Assembly: GCF_041146395.1 (NCBI RefSeq)
Contig: NC_091012.1
Location: 13,878,193 to 13,942,192, forward strand
Direction of reading: 5' to 3'
Source: Eulemur rufifrons
Taxonomy: Eukaryota; Chordata; Mammalia; Primates; Lemuridae
DNA length: 64,000 nucleotides
Part shown: one piece after another, positions 23,160-34,617 of the stretch
Numbering within the stretch: position 1 is the stretch's first letter
Layout of the letters: the number at the start of each line of letters is the position of its first letter
Program-made: the position numbers and the translations under genes
Notes under the pieces: model-generated
Told to the model about the DNA's origin: nothing
Databases searched by the model: none
The model's input: the letters and a program-made list of their open reading frames with translations, nothing else

Positions 23160-23890
23160 ATAAGAAATAAGTGAAAATCTATTACATACAAATGAAAGAA
23201 TCCCCATGTACAAAGGAGCAAAACAAATTAGGCCAGACGAGAAATTTAGCTAATCAAAAAGTAAACCTGTTGCATATTTGAACCACTACCCAGTAGTATC
23301 TTCTAATTCTACATTGACACACAGCTTACTTTAATTACCAGTATCTACCAGCGGACAGCTCTTAAGAACCAGTTTCTGGTCAGGCATCAATCCCTAGATG
23401 CATCTGAATCCCTGGAAGCATCCTTACTGGTGATCTACTAATATGTCACTGAAAAATAAATTGGTCTTTACATAACTGGAAAGTAACCTAGCTGGCATTG
23501 AAATTTTAAAATGAGTGTGCTAACTGCATTGAACATGGTACCTACAGAACACAAAATAATTTTGTTGTAACAAAGGTCAGAAGAGTAAATGCTCCAAGAG
23601 GGACTTTGGCTGCACTTAGTTTCCCACACTGCCTCCTCCTCTGAGGCTGGATGGCATTTTAGGCACACATTTCTCACCACTGAAGAGACAGGGGGATGGG
23701 ATAGTTTTCTTCTGCTTCCACACACTCTACAAGAGAGAAGCTCACGGCTCTGCAAGAAACGGAGAAATACTGAGATCCTAACCAGAAATGATTGGTTCAA
23801 GACAGGCAAACTACGCACAAAATATGGAAATGCAGTATAGGCAGACACCCAATTTCTTCATTTCTGTAGGATAGGGGGAAAAAAGAAACC
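23160..23890. other. No gene recognised
   Basis: Frames at 23468-23848 (-) and 23589-23840 (+) overlap each other and show no conserved motif or splice context that I can support. Confidence 0.4.
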
Positions 23891-23912
23891 CCTATTTTTT
23901 ATTGTGCTGCAT

Positions 23913-24640
23913 TTTTTTTTTTTTTGTCACAATCCAGTTTATAATGAAAACAGGCTGGTGTGGGGACATGGGACAGACAGGTCCATTTAGATCAGGTGGC
24001 CCAGGTGAAGTAGTGGGGCTTCTTCGCATTGATGCCATACTCGCTGAGGGCAGGGCCAGGTCCTCTGTGGTTAGAGTGGACTTGCAGTCCTTGCTCTTGC
24101 TCCGGGAGCTGCCGGAGGCTGTGCCCTTCATTTTGCAGTGCCGTAGGGCATCGTTGGCAATATCTGGGATGAATTTCTGGGCAGCTAGGGAGATGAGCCG
24201 AATTATGTGTGGGTCTGAGGCCTCAAAGCCAGCAGAGTTCAGGTAGTAACCAGTCACTGCATCAGGGACCCTGGGCGAGTAATCCTCCAGCTGCATTAAG
24301 AAGTCCAGCAGAGGCGGGCTGGACACCGCAGGCTTCGAGTCTCCCTCCGCAGGCTGTGCTCCATAGTAGGTAAACCGTGGGCTGCTGGCCCACACCTGAG
24401 CCGCCCCGCTGGGCTGGTCCGGCCCACGCAGCCAAGGGCCCCATGCCCCCAGCCGCGGCTCCATCCCCGGGTCCCCCTCCTGGCCCTGCGGGGCTGGTCT
24501 TGTTCTCTGTGGCCTGGTGGCACCAGTGGGTGGGGCTGTGGGAGCTGGAACCAGGGGCGCCGGGCCTGGGACCAAAGCAGCGGAGGCTGGAGCCAGGTCG
24601 GTCTGCGTTAGAGCCGCTGCAGCTCCTATGACCCTTGGGA
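23913..24640 (-). pseudogene. TAF10P: TAF10 processed pseudogene
   Basis: Intron-less copy of the mRNA for TAF10, a TFIID/SAGA subunit. Visible in one frame: a Pro/Ala-rich N-terminal region (LAPASAALVPGPAPLVPAP), then the conserved histone-fold domain (LLDFLMQLEDYSPRVPDAVT, GYYLNSAGFEASDPHIIRLI, AQKFIPDIANDALRHCKMKG, SGSSRSKSKD). A one-base deletion near 24050 shifts the last ~15 codons out of frame, and the original stop is also lost (TGA to TGG near 24000). An A-tail (T-run at 23913-23926 on +) directly follows the 3'UTR, which shows retroposition. The start codon region is not conserved, and I found no clear TSD. The frame remains open for about 200 codons, so the copy is fairly young or was slowly disabled. 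Confidence 0.93.
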
Positions 24641-24714
24641 GAGGCCGACTTCTAATATTCTTAAGTAATACAACCCTCACTTCTTGTATTCTTGCTGTTG
24701 AGATCAACTGAAAA

Positions 24715-25557
24715 ACCTGGCTGTAGATGGCTTTTTAGCAAATAAACTAAGATTTAACATAACAGTAAGGTAAATAAGCAGGAGTGAAGAACAATCCTAG
24801 GGTTCTGATTCTCATCCTAAGAGTAGGACTTGGAAAATTGGCAGTAGTTTGTTTCACTTGCTGAGGCTAAACTCTGGGAAATATCTCAGGGCATGTTTAT
24901 ATTACATTAGGGTGAAAAGGTTTTGAACAGCTTAAATTTCTGAGCAGGACAGATGTGGATGTGACAGGATCATTTGGCTAGATCACTGTGTTAAAAGGGG
25001 CCAAAATCACAGTTTCAATCCCCACATGTAAACAACTGAATTTTTTTCATTTGTTAAAATAAAAACCTACCTGCAGGCTAAATCCTATCGTTCATCTTTA
25101 AAGTGTGTTCTTTGGAGCAGGGCAAGAAGGGTAAAGAAATATGGAGAGATGGGGATAAATCTATGACCACTTCTAATTCATGGGGCCTATTGTGTTCATA
25201 AAGAGGTGGCAAATTGTATAAACAGAAAGTCTAGATGTTCTCAGTGAAACAGTGACAACTAGAGGCAAGTGTATCAAATGTCAAAATGACAGGTGAATAA
25301 AAGAAAAGTTGAAAATTTTAAAGTAATTATGAGTTCTTCTAAATACTTTCTATAAGGCATTCCATAAAACAAAAACAGTTTTTAGTCTTGTCTTGGAGGA
25401 AAAAAACATTGTCTTACCATCCATTTTAGATTTGCTCAGAAAAATTGCTCCTGCCCTTGGATGGTCAGCTGGATTTGATTCCAAAGTTAAATCTGTAGAG
25501 GAAGAAGAGGAAAAAGATGTCATAATTTAGAAGAATGAAAAAGATTCTTCTAAAAAC
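24715..25557. other. No gene recognised
   Basis: AT-rich anonymous DNA. I see no repeat or coding signature. Confidence 0.4.
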
Positions 25558-25567
25558 AGCTGCACAT

Positions 25568-25724
25568 TGTGATTACAGGCATACGGGGTCATACCTGTAA
25601 TCCAGCACTGTTGGAGGCTGATACAAGAGGATCATCTGAGCCCATGAGTTCAAGACTGCAGTGAGCTATGATTATAACACTGCACTCCAGCCTGGATGAT
25701 AGAGTGAGATTCTGTCTAAAAAAT
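25568..25724 (+). mobile_element. Alu monomer-like SINE with TSDs
   Basis: 'gtcatacctgtaatccagca' through 'ctccagcctggatgatagag' and 'ctgtctaaaaaa' is a single, internally deleted monomer of about 155 bp. The flanks aaacagctgcacatt (from 25554) and aaatagctacacatt (from 25721) form a diverged TSD. Confidence 0.75.
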
Positions 25725-25739
25725 AGCTACACATTAATT

Positions 25740-27650
25740 TTAATCACTTTTAGCAGTCTTGAAAGAAGTTTGTAGTAATAAATAGGAAGAAATATAATGG
25801 CAACAATATAAAAATTCTAGTGGGAAATGCAACGTGGTTGAATCTTTCCATATATGTAGACCAAAACTAGGCTATGCAACTTCTTTTTTTTTAACTTGTG
25901 CCTAAATAATCTGATGCAACTAGTAGATCAATCATACACACGGCCTCCTCCTTGTACTTATCAAATAGGAACACTCTCACCCTCCTCTATGCTGATATGA
26001 CTAGCACATTTCAGGATCAGTCTCAAGTAGCAAGTGATGCTGTGGCCAATTACTGTCAGACAGTCAATATATCAAATATGCTAAAACAAAGAGGGTGGTT
26101 TTTGGCAAGCATTCTTTAGATAATCAAAGGCTAATTTTAACTCCATTCAATAAATTACTCATTTATTTAGCTGTGATGTATCTGGGATAGTCATCACAGC
26201 AGATTTAAGAGGGCTGCATAAAAAGTTTAATTTTCTAATCTATAGAAACACTTTCATGACAGAAAGTGAGTTTTTTAATTTTTCCCTCAATATCCAAAGC
26301 TAAACTCTCATGTTTTTCTTCCCAAAGCATGGTTAATCTGGGAATTCATCAAAATTATCTTCTGGAGCAGGCCATAGAACGGCTTCTAAAAAATTTTGAT
26401 CCTACCTATGCCTGCAGGTCACCAAAGTGGGATAATCTCCCATTTAAGTGAGACTACAAAACAGATTATTGAATTTCCATAAGACAAACTTTACCATCAT
26501 ATGGGATAATAAAAGTTGTCATGAGAGGAAAAAATAAACTAATTAATTAAGGTAAACATCCCTCAGAGGAAAAAGTCCATAAGACACCTGACTAACGTTG
26601 AATACTGCTTTTCGTCTAAGATTCTACTAGTTGTAAGATCCATCTCAATTGCACAGATGTTAAAATGTAAAAATATATGTAACTTAGAATAAATGAAATG
26701 CATTATTAAAGGCTAAAAATGTTAAAATTATACAATTGTAAACTATCAAGAAATAAGTTTCCTTGCAAAATATTAAAGGGAGAGGGCAGTAACCAAGAAA
26801 TTAATCAAAGAACCAGCACATTTCAGAGAAAGAGATTGAGTTCAACATTGATTGCAGTATATCCCAATTAAATAGAAGCAGTTTCTGGGCCAACTGCTGG
26901 GCACCCATTTATGTAAAGGCTCATTGCATTTACTGACCTGCTCTGTCACCCCTATACTGCACATTGTATTAGTTTTATGGCCCATAACACAAATATGTTA
27001 AGTCTCTCAATCTTTTATCTGTCTCTGCATCAACTCTCAGTCTTGCCTTAACTTTTTTAATCCTAAATTTGTTTTAGTGACTGTGACTGAGCTGTGACAA
27101 TTCATATACTGTAGTATGCCCTTCTTCTTTATATATTTCTTAAGAGCACTTAACTCCATTTCTTAGACTTTTAAGAACATTTCTGCATTACTGGTACCTC
27201 TGTTGCATTTATTATCTAATGTTACTGTTTTAACCCTAAAGCCTAATTACTTTAGTACATTAAAAAAGTTGAGAAAAAATGTAATATCCAAAGAGGCCCA
27301 TATAAGTGATTCTATTAATTTTGTTCCTATATTCTATGTGTCTGGAAATTACATTCTTGATCTACCAAGTCTTATTTAAAATCTTGGAAACTCAATTTAT
27401 ACTTCTCAGAGCCTGTCTTCTTGTATATAAAACAGGTATCATTTCTCCACTACCTAAATCAAAACATTGTGAGGAGTGAATGAAATGCAAGAGCAATATA
27501 TATACTATATAATGCACAATAAACTAAAAAAAAAAGGTTTCACTAACTCAAAAGCCAAAAGTAAATATTTGACATTCATTGGAAAACCCATACCAAAAAT
27601 TATCTTGGGCAAATATTCACTTTGGCTACCCACTAAAGTTGAGAGAAAAA
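25740..27650. other. No gene recognised
   Basis: AT-rich. The 61-codon plus frame at 26266-26451 (LLEQAIERLLKNFDPTYAC) is mildly protein-like, but I recognise neither family nor exon signals. No repeat is called with confidence. Confidence 0.35.
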
Positions 27651-27653
27651 CAG

Positions 27654-27654
<1 letters not shown>

Positions 27655-27684
<30 letters not shown>
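27655..27684 (+). repeat. (CA)n microsatellite
   Basis: An uninterrupted dinucleotide run of about 15 units; likely length-polymorphic. Confidence 0.97.
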
Positions 27685-27686
<2 letters not shown>

Positions 27687-27913
27687 TTCATTTCAGTTTT
27701 TTTTTAAATAAACAAACACATATTTCCCCTGCTTTCTCTCATGTAAGTTAATGTATGTTCTCCCCCTTACTTTTTCATATAACTTATCCTAATTATGACT
27801 CCATAGCAATAAAGAGAGATATTATTTTTATAGCTCATAGAACTCCTTTGTATGGATGTACCAGTTTATTTTACAATCCATTGCTATACACTTAAGTACT
27901 TTCCAACAATGCA

Positions 27914-28060
27914 AGCCAGGCATGGTGGTTCACACCTGTAATCTCATCACTTTTGGAGGCTGAAGAGGGAGGATTGCTTGAGGCTAGGAGTTCATGGCCA
28001 GGTAGAGCAACATAGCAAAATCTGTCTCTAAAAATGTTTTTAAAAAGTAGCTGGGTAAAA
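27914..28060 (+). mobile_element. Alu left monomer (FLAM-like)
   Basis: 'gccaggcatggtggttcaca' to 'gtagctgggtaaaat'. Only the left monomer and linker are present; the right monomer is absent. Confidence 0.8.
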
Positions 28061-28618
28061 TATTAAAACGATGCATTCCTCGGCTTTTAAAGTTTTCTAA
28101 TAACCAAATTTGGCATATCTGCCACCTCCACGCCAGTCTGAGGACTTAGAACTTTTTTGTGGTTCAGTAGCTGTCTTACACAATCATTTTAGATCTTTAA
28201 GTCCTTGTGTCTTCATCAGAAATATAGAGAGAATATACACAGGCTTTGTGTATAAAGGTACAATCAATTAATTCACATAATATATTTGTTCATTCTTTTG
28301 CAATTTTTGAATATTCTGAAAAGTGAGTACAGCACTTCCCAATTGCAAAGCCACATCCCTCATGTCATGAGGCTTAATTATTCTCACTTTTAAGTGAATT
28401 AAGAGTCTAACCAAAGTTTCAGTAGAAGAGCTCTAAGGCTTTTCCTCTATAGCAATGAAACCACTGGCACTTAAATGAAAAAATAAGCCAGCCACATATA
28501 AACATCTTTGTGATACAATGTTTTCTATTTCAAAGCACTTAGTTTTTATTCACAAACCACCTTGTCATCCTAAATTATTTTTACCTAGATTCATCTCTTT
28601 TCAAAATTCTAGAAGTAA

Positions 28619-28852
28619 AAACTCAAGTACACATTTGGGAATAACACTAATTGGGTGTCGGGCAGATGTGGGGGCGGGGAGGGGATGGGTGTATACCTAT
28701 ATAATGAGTGTGATGTGCACTGTCTGGGGAATGGACCTGCTTGAAGCTCTGACTCGGGGGGGGGGGTGACATGGGCAATATACATAACCTGAACTTTTGT
28801 ACCCCCATAATATGCTGAAATTAATAAAAAAGTAAAAAAACAAACTCAAATA
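28619..28852 (+). mobile_element. Very short young L1 3' end with TSDs
   Basis: The element (about 28630-28841) is only the L1 3' UTR: 'acatttgggaataacactaa', one G-rich unit, an unusually long G run near 28757-28766, and 'gtacccccataatatgctgaaatt' plus an A-rich tail. Flanks aaactcaagta (28619-28629) and aaactcaaata (28842-28852) are TSDs with one mismatch. The frame 28518-28769 is chance. Confidence 0.85.
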
Positions 28853-28859
28853 TTTCTTC

Positions 28860-29836
28860 CTTTTCCTCCTCCCATCTCCCTCCTCCCAGTGGTTTAGAGT
28901 CTTAAGAACTTTTACCTCAACATTCTTATCTTTGAACAGAATTCTACTGGGGGCCGGAGGAGGGGAGCCATGGAAACAGTCTTTTACAGGCAGGGTCTGG
29001 CATTTTAACTCCCAAAACTTTACACCACCTCTCCTTTAGAGCAGGAAAATGAAGTCTTAAGTCACTGAAGATATATCTGTGTCAAAGTTAGAATTTTAAA
29101 GAAATCACAAATCCATGGGTAAACTACTTCATATAAAAAAAATTCTGCAGCTCTGGCAATAACATTTCACACTTTTCAGTTATTTTAAGCAGCTCCCAAA
29201 TTTCTTTCTTTGTGTTTGAATTATAGTTGGAAGGGAAAAAGAAAGCTTTCATCAAGGCAACAGAAAACCTGTATTAAGAATACCATATAGAGTCTCCTAT
29301 GGCAACTTCTATTTTGAATTTAAATAAGAAATCCTCAAATATTTGGGTGTGAACTATCCTGAGTATCAGCTACCTTAATGACTGGGAGGAAGGAACAATG
29401 AGGCCCTTCCCTGGCTCCTTCACTTTGGATGGGGAAGGACAGAGAATGGGAAGAATACTCCATAAATGGGGGTAGTTGAATGTTCATCGAGAAATGAGCG
29501 AGAATATACCAAAAAGATTTATCAGTTCCTATGGGATGATGAAGAGAGCTACAGACCAAAGGAGGTGTGGGCTGCAGGCTCCCATGTGGGGTTGGGGGAA
29601 TGGAAAGAAGGAGCAGCAACTGGTAATTTGGGTCAGGAGGAAGGAAAGAAACTGGCCAGACAAGGTGGGGAAAAGTTAAGGGGTGGGGACATGAGGCAGA
29701 GCCAGCCTTCATCCCTGGTACCCACCCCTGGAAAAGCAGCTCCAGGTAGGAAGGAGCCTGAGGTAGTGGATGCCTCCCAGGGAACGCTGGGGGAGGCAGA
29801 GGCCACAGATGTGTCTGAGGTGTGCCACCTCCCTAC
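28860..29836. other. No gene recognised; downstream of the CCNYL1-like donor
   Basis: If the cyclin-like exon (29837-30062, minus) were part of a gene, this would be its first intron. The frame 29335-29712 (-) and the plus frames at 29466-29679 are purine- or pyrimidine-skewed chance frames. Confidence 0.4.
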
Positions 29837-30062
29837 CTTTGGGCATCCCGTTGTCGCTGATGTGCTGCAGGTGGAGGCCCTCACCACCTCCAGAATCCAG
29901 TTCAGCAGAGTCCATGGCAGCAGATGCAGAAGCCACTGCCATCATGTCCCTGGCTGCCGCCAGGGAGATCTCAGACTCATAGTCCATCTCAATAGCATGG
30001 ATACGCCAGCCCAATGTGGGGCTGGTATTGGGGGACACACAACAGCTCAGCATGTTCCCCAG
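29837..30062 (-). pseudogene. First exon of a CCNYL1-like cyclin Y family gene copy
   Basis: On the minus strand the frame from 30062 reads LGNMLSCCVSPNTSPTLG and later AELDSGGGEGLHLQHISDNG, closely recalling the N-terminus of cyclin Y-like 1, a membrane-anchored cyclin that partners CDK14/16. Homology stops at MPK exactly where AAAG|GTAGGG gives a good splice donor (29837/29836). The copy is therefore genomic (unprocessed), not a retrocopy. The original initiator aligns with CTG (30062-30060), so the Met-Gly-Asn myristoylation start is lost; an ATG two codons later could not supply it. The exon is otherwise open. I did not find exon 2 or the cyclin box in the window. Probably a duplicated pseudogene; a decayed paralogue is the alternative. 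Confidence 0.75.
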
Positions 30063-31090
30063 GGGCTGCCTCTGCTGTTTCCCCTTGTTGCCTTTTGCCT
30101 GTACCTTTGCTTGACCCCGACTCCTCCTCTCTCGGCAGCCTGCTGACCCTGCAGCCCTGCTCTGGGCAGGGTTCCAGCCTCCGCCGCACCCCCAAACCAG
30201 GGCAGTGGCTGCCTTCCCCGAGCTGACTTGTGTGCTAGGGCAGTGAGAAGCTGGGCTTATTTAAAAGTGGTAAATATCCAAAAAATACTGAGTGGCACAG
30301 CCACTGCTAGAAGAGAGCTCAGTCCGACCTCCTCCTCTTCTGTCACCACCTCCTGACTGAAGGCCAATTGCCCTGGCAGGTACTTGCCAACCAGAATGTG
30401 TCCTGTGGTTACTTGGTTACAAGGAACCAATCACACGCAGAGTCCCACCCCCCAACATGCCTACCTCAGAGCCCACGCACATGACTCACAATGTCCTGCC
30501 CTTCCCTGCCCCACCCCTCCCATGGTGAGAACCGGACTCCAGTTTTTATTCATTCCTGGCTACTGGGAACTTTCCAGTCCCGTGGGAACCACAGTGGGCG
30601 TTTGTTCCTCAAAGCCATCCTCATCAATGTGCCCTATAGAAAGCCCCTGTCAGTAAAGGGTTGGTTCCATTAACAACTCAGTTTTTCAGAGTCCAACAGC
30701 TTTCATTTGCTCACCAAATTTATACCCAAATTTGTTGTTGTAACTAAATGTTCTCTTGTATTCTCAGAAGTATTAGTTTTCACCTGTCACATGACCATAA
30801 CAATCCCCAGGGAACTGGTCCTACTCTCAATAAAGATTGCTACTGTGTGTCTTGAGTGAGACCTGAGGATACATCACCCTCCACTTCACTGTCCATAAAA
30901 TAGGGATCAGATTCATCCCTCCCAGGTCTGAATTGCTGGGACACACCAACTTCCTTTTCTCACCTTTGTTTCTTTCTTCCAAGGCAGCAGTTTCCAGATT
31001 TTCCTTCTTTTACTAACAACAACACATAAAACACAATTCCCTCGTACAAAATTGGAAATCACACCGTGGGGTACCACAGTCCTGATTCCA
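30063..31090. other. GC-rich flank of the cyclin-like exon, then anonymous DNA
   Basis: 30063-30230 is GC-rich and would be the 5'UTR/promoter side of the minus-strand cyclin-like exon. CpGs are few, so no CpG island remains. The overlapping frames at 29466-30226 (+) and 29989-30195 (-) are shadows of this GC-rich block. Beyond 30250 nothing is recognised. Confidence 0.4.
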
Positions 31091-31099
31091 TGAAGATGA

Positions 31100-31320
31100 A
31101 TAGTTAACATTTGGCAGGCACTATGTGCCCTATACTATTCCAGCTGTGGTATACTCATTTAACCCCCCAAACAATGACATGTTAGGTTTTGTTAATACAG
31201 AAGAAATTGACATGCAGAAGGCAGTACCTTCCCCAAGGTCACATGACTGCTCTGGTGGTGAGACAAGGATTTGATCCCAGACAATCTGGATTCCTACAAG
31301 TGCCTGACCCTGATTATTAG
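31100..31320 (+). repeat. MIR SINE
   Basis: 'aacatttggcaggcactatgtgcc', 'tactcatttaaccc', 'ccttccccaaggtcacatgac' and 'gatttgatcccagacaatctgg' are MIR-family landmarks in order. Confidence 0.65.
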
Positions 31321-31399
31321 AAACTAAAGGAAAAAGTCAAGTATACTTTTTAAAAAGGAGAAGAACTTTTTGATGTGAACTTTAAAATGCTTTCCCTTC

Positions 31400-31570
31400 A
31401 TTTAACTGGATGCATTAAGCCCCTTCTATGTGCCAGGCACTGTGGGTATGAAACAGTCGCAACCATCAGTGAGTTCAGGCAGATGAGAAAACAAAGGCTT
31501 AGAGAGTTCTGTCATCTGAGGTCACACTGCTGAACAGTGCTTGAATCTGGGATGCAAACCTAGATGTTTC
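31400..31570 (+). repeat. MIR/L2-class fragment
   Basis: 'cttctatgtgccaggcactgtggg' and then 'gatgagaaaacaaaggcttagaga', 'ggtcacactgctgaacagtgc', 'gaatctgggatgcaaacctag' resemble a second ancient MIR-type copy directly downstream of the first. Confidence 0.55.
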
Positions 31571-32136
31571 TGACCCCCAATTAGATGCTGGGGTAGTTTT
31601 AATTTTATCCTTGAAAATGAGAGGTATTGAACCCTGTAAGGTTGAAGAGGCACTAGCACATGTGTTTGTAGTGAGGTCACTTGCACAGTAAGGAGGGATT
31701 GAAAGAAGCAACAGGACAACAGACTTTATGTTCATCTAGGAGAGGAGTGAGGATTTAAACTAAAGGCGGTATCAGTGACTGAAGTGGAGGGAAAGGATTT
31801 GTGGTCATTTAGGAGATACTGTAGGAAGATTGGTGATTGGTGTGGAAGAAAAAGTAGGAGTAGGTGGAAAAAGCAGCAGCTAAGGCTTTAGTTTTGGGGA
31901 CTGGGTAGATGGCAGTGCCTTTCTCCTAGACAGAAAATGCAGGAAGAGGAATAGGTTTGTGGAAGCAGATAGTTTTTGGCTCTAAAAGGCACACTAAAAT
32001 GGCATTCTCTGGTTGAAACCTCTGTAGGCTAAATCCATTTTGTGACATCCCAACTTATGTTTTCAAAAATTACATAATAAATCAAACATTACGAGTAATT
32101 GGGAAAATTTCCTTAAATTTATATGTTAAGCATCTC

Positions 32137-32430
32137 ACAGTTTTTGTGACATAGGGTCTCATTCCATTGTCTAGGCTAGAGTGCAGTGGCATCACAATAG
32201 CTTACTGTAACCTCAAATTTCTGGACTTAAGTGACTCACATTCCCCAACCTCCTGAGTAGCGTAGACTACAGGTATGTGCCACAATATCCTGCTATTTTG
32301 TGTGTGTGTGTTTAGAGACAAGATCTTGTTATGTTTCTCAGGCTGGTTTTGAACTCCTGGCCTCAAGCAATGTTCCCATCTAAGGCACCCAAATTGTTAG
32401 GGTTACAGGCATGAGCCACACCCAGTTGAT
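32137..32430 (-). mobile_element. Old Alu, reverse orientation
   Basis: 'ggtctcattccattgtctag' to 'gggttacaggcatgagccac'. The linker is expanded as a short GT run at 32298-32312. Strongly diverged. Confidence 0.85.
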
Positions 32431-33635
32431 TGTCATATTTTTAAGTGATTACTTTCACAGAATAACTTCATATCTATTGTTTTATCAAATGAGGTATTTT
32501 GTATAAAATAATGTTGTTAAATAAAAAACAATTTAAAATTGTGTTGTCATCAGAGCATATAGAAAGTGATTGAAGCCATGGGTATAGAAGCGATTACCAT
32601 GAGAAGTTGTGTATAATAATGGGGGTTGGAAAGGAAAGAGACTTGGAGAATAGGCAAAGTTAAGAGGCATTAAGTGAAGCCTGCAAAACTGAGCAGTGAA
32701 ACCTGATCAAGTGAGTCCCATCACAATGGGGACGACATCTGCTCTTCTCATTTCTGTAATGGCAGCACCTAGCACAGTGCTTGCTCAATAGGCACTCGAT
32801 ATGTAATACCCTAAAGAACACAGTCAAATGTCACCAGGAGGAGAGGAAGGTTACAGATGCCATTGCCTATGGCAATTCAGTGACTGGGGATGTGTGTGAG
32901 TGAGCTGGATGGCAGGCAATGGGGAAAGAAGTGAACTAGAGGTAAGAAAGTGAAGACAGAAACTGAGGGTTTGTTTTCCCAAACATTTGACTGAGAAGAG
33001 AGTTGTAGTATTAGTTGAAGGGAAATGTATGAGTAAGGAAGTTTCTTTTCAAGATAAAAAATTGAGCATAGTTTATGTGAAAGGGTAAGAGCCAAGGGTG
33101 AAATAAAATCTTAAAGTTAGAGGAGACTTGCCAGCGCATGGCTGTTACATTTTTACATGAGCATAAGCAGTTATCCTGATACACCTTTTGCTGACTTCTT
33201 TATACATTCATATTAAGTTTAAATACGTGATATCCAATGCAGTACACACTTTTTAAATCTTTTTTTTAAACTGGATATTTTGGTATTCTGAAGCATTGGA
33301 TGCATTTTATGTGATGGATAAAAATAGCAAAAAAGAAAGAAAAAAGTTTCAGTGGTGTGCTCGTTCCAAATTAAGAAGATAGAACAAAAAGAAAGACATG
33401 TCAATGTTTCCCAAGAAACACATTTAAAATCCCAAGAAGCATTACTATCTTCACTTGATTTTTCTCTTCTTCCCTCAACAATGGAAAGCAGTGCTTTTTA
33501 AGTCGGATATAGTGTACCTGCTCTTTCCTGCAGGTGTGAGAAAACTGCAACTGCAATCACACAGGGCATGGCTCTGTGGGGGGTGAGTAATGTCACCTAA
33601 GGACCAAGACAGACACAGCTGAGTCCAGAGTTTGC
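32431..33635. other. No gene recognised
   Basis: Anonymous AT-rich DNA; short frames on the minus strand (32877-33095, 33219-33404) have no recognised motif. Confidence 0.4.
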
Positions 33636-33639
33636 CAAA

Positions 33640-34617
33640 TAGGAAGTTGGTTTACGCAGTTCAGTTTTCAACCAATGTTTTTATAGTACTGTATATTGGC
33701 AGAAGTTTAAGTGGAAAGGTTTTATTTCTATTGTAAGTTAAGTTTTAAAAGTGTATTATCTAATACTTAAGCCCAACTAAAATATCATTATACCATGGGC
33801 ATTACAGTCTTTATTTTTTTCTTTAGTCACTTTAATATCCATTCCTATGCTGTATCTGAAATACCCTGTATAAATGACATATGGAAACGTTATTTTCCAT
33901 CTGATGTGTTATATGGTGTATATGCTATGTGTTCATTTAGTGTGCAAATTGAAAGTACAATAGATTTATCCACAGAGGTATTTCTACACAATGCCCCTAC
34001 CTATCTGAAATTATGTGCTTGCCCAAAACACTGTGTTTACCAAAATTTGTACAAATTCAGCATCTTGATTCTTTCTGAGAAGACAGGTGACTTTCTTTAC
34101 ATGAACATATGAATAAAAGTGATTCTATATCTATATCTAGATACGGCATCTAAGAGTTTGCAGGTGATGATCTCCTTGTTGACCAAAAGCTGCTGGAGTG
34201 TAATAGAGTTTATGTGCTATCAAAAACACAATGCTCATAAGAACTGATTTGTAGAGTCAACAAATCTGCATCCAAAGTTTTGATAGGCTCTCTATTGGAA
34301 AGAGAAAGAATTTCAAGTTAACAATATTCAACTTTATCATAGTTGATGAGTTAGTAAATTAAAAAAATAATTTTGTATGTATGACATAAAAATCTTTGTA
34401 AAATGCACAAGTGCAATAACTTAAAGAGGTCTTAACTTTGCATTTATAAATTATAAATATTGTACATGTGTGTAATTTTTTCATGTATTCATTTGCAGTC
34501 TTTGTATTTAAAAGAAACATTTACTGTTATGTTTGTATAATAGAACAGTAATCATTTATTATAACCTAGGCAAGTTGTAAATAAATTCATAATTCAAACA
34601 GCCAAAAAAAAAAAAAA
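33640..34617 (+). pseudogene. Probable retrocopy of an mRNA 3' UTR (source unknown)
   Basis: An AATAAA at 34580-34585 lies 18 nt before an uninterrupted 14-base A run (34604-34617), the spacing of a genuine cleavage and polyadenylation site joined to an integrated poly(A) tail. The upstream ~1 kb is unique, non-L1, non-Alu sequence. The frame 33795-34112 (105 codons) shows no recognised domain. The 5' limit is a guess and I found no TSD. A chance A-run is the alternative. Confidence 0.35.

Noticed and set aside
23892..24707. Functional 271-codon protein
   Set aside because: It is a TAF10 retrocopy with a frameshifted C-terminus, lost stop, poly(A) tail and no conserved start.
29466..30146. 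226-codon plus-strand open frame as a gene
   Set aside because: It is antisense to the CCNYL1-like exon and its GC-rich flank, and has no recognisable domain.
33795..34112. 105-codon plus frame as a secreted or Cys-containing protein
   Set aside because: No homology recognised, AT-rich, and located in a probable retrocopied 3' UTR.
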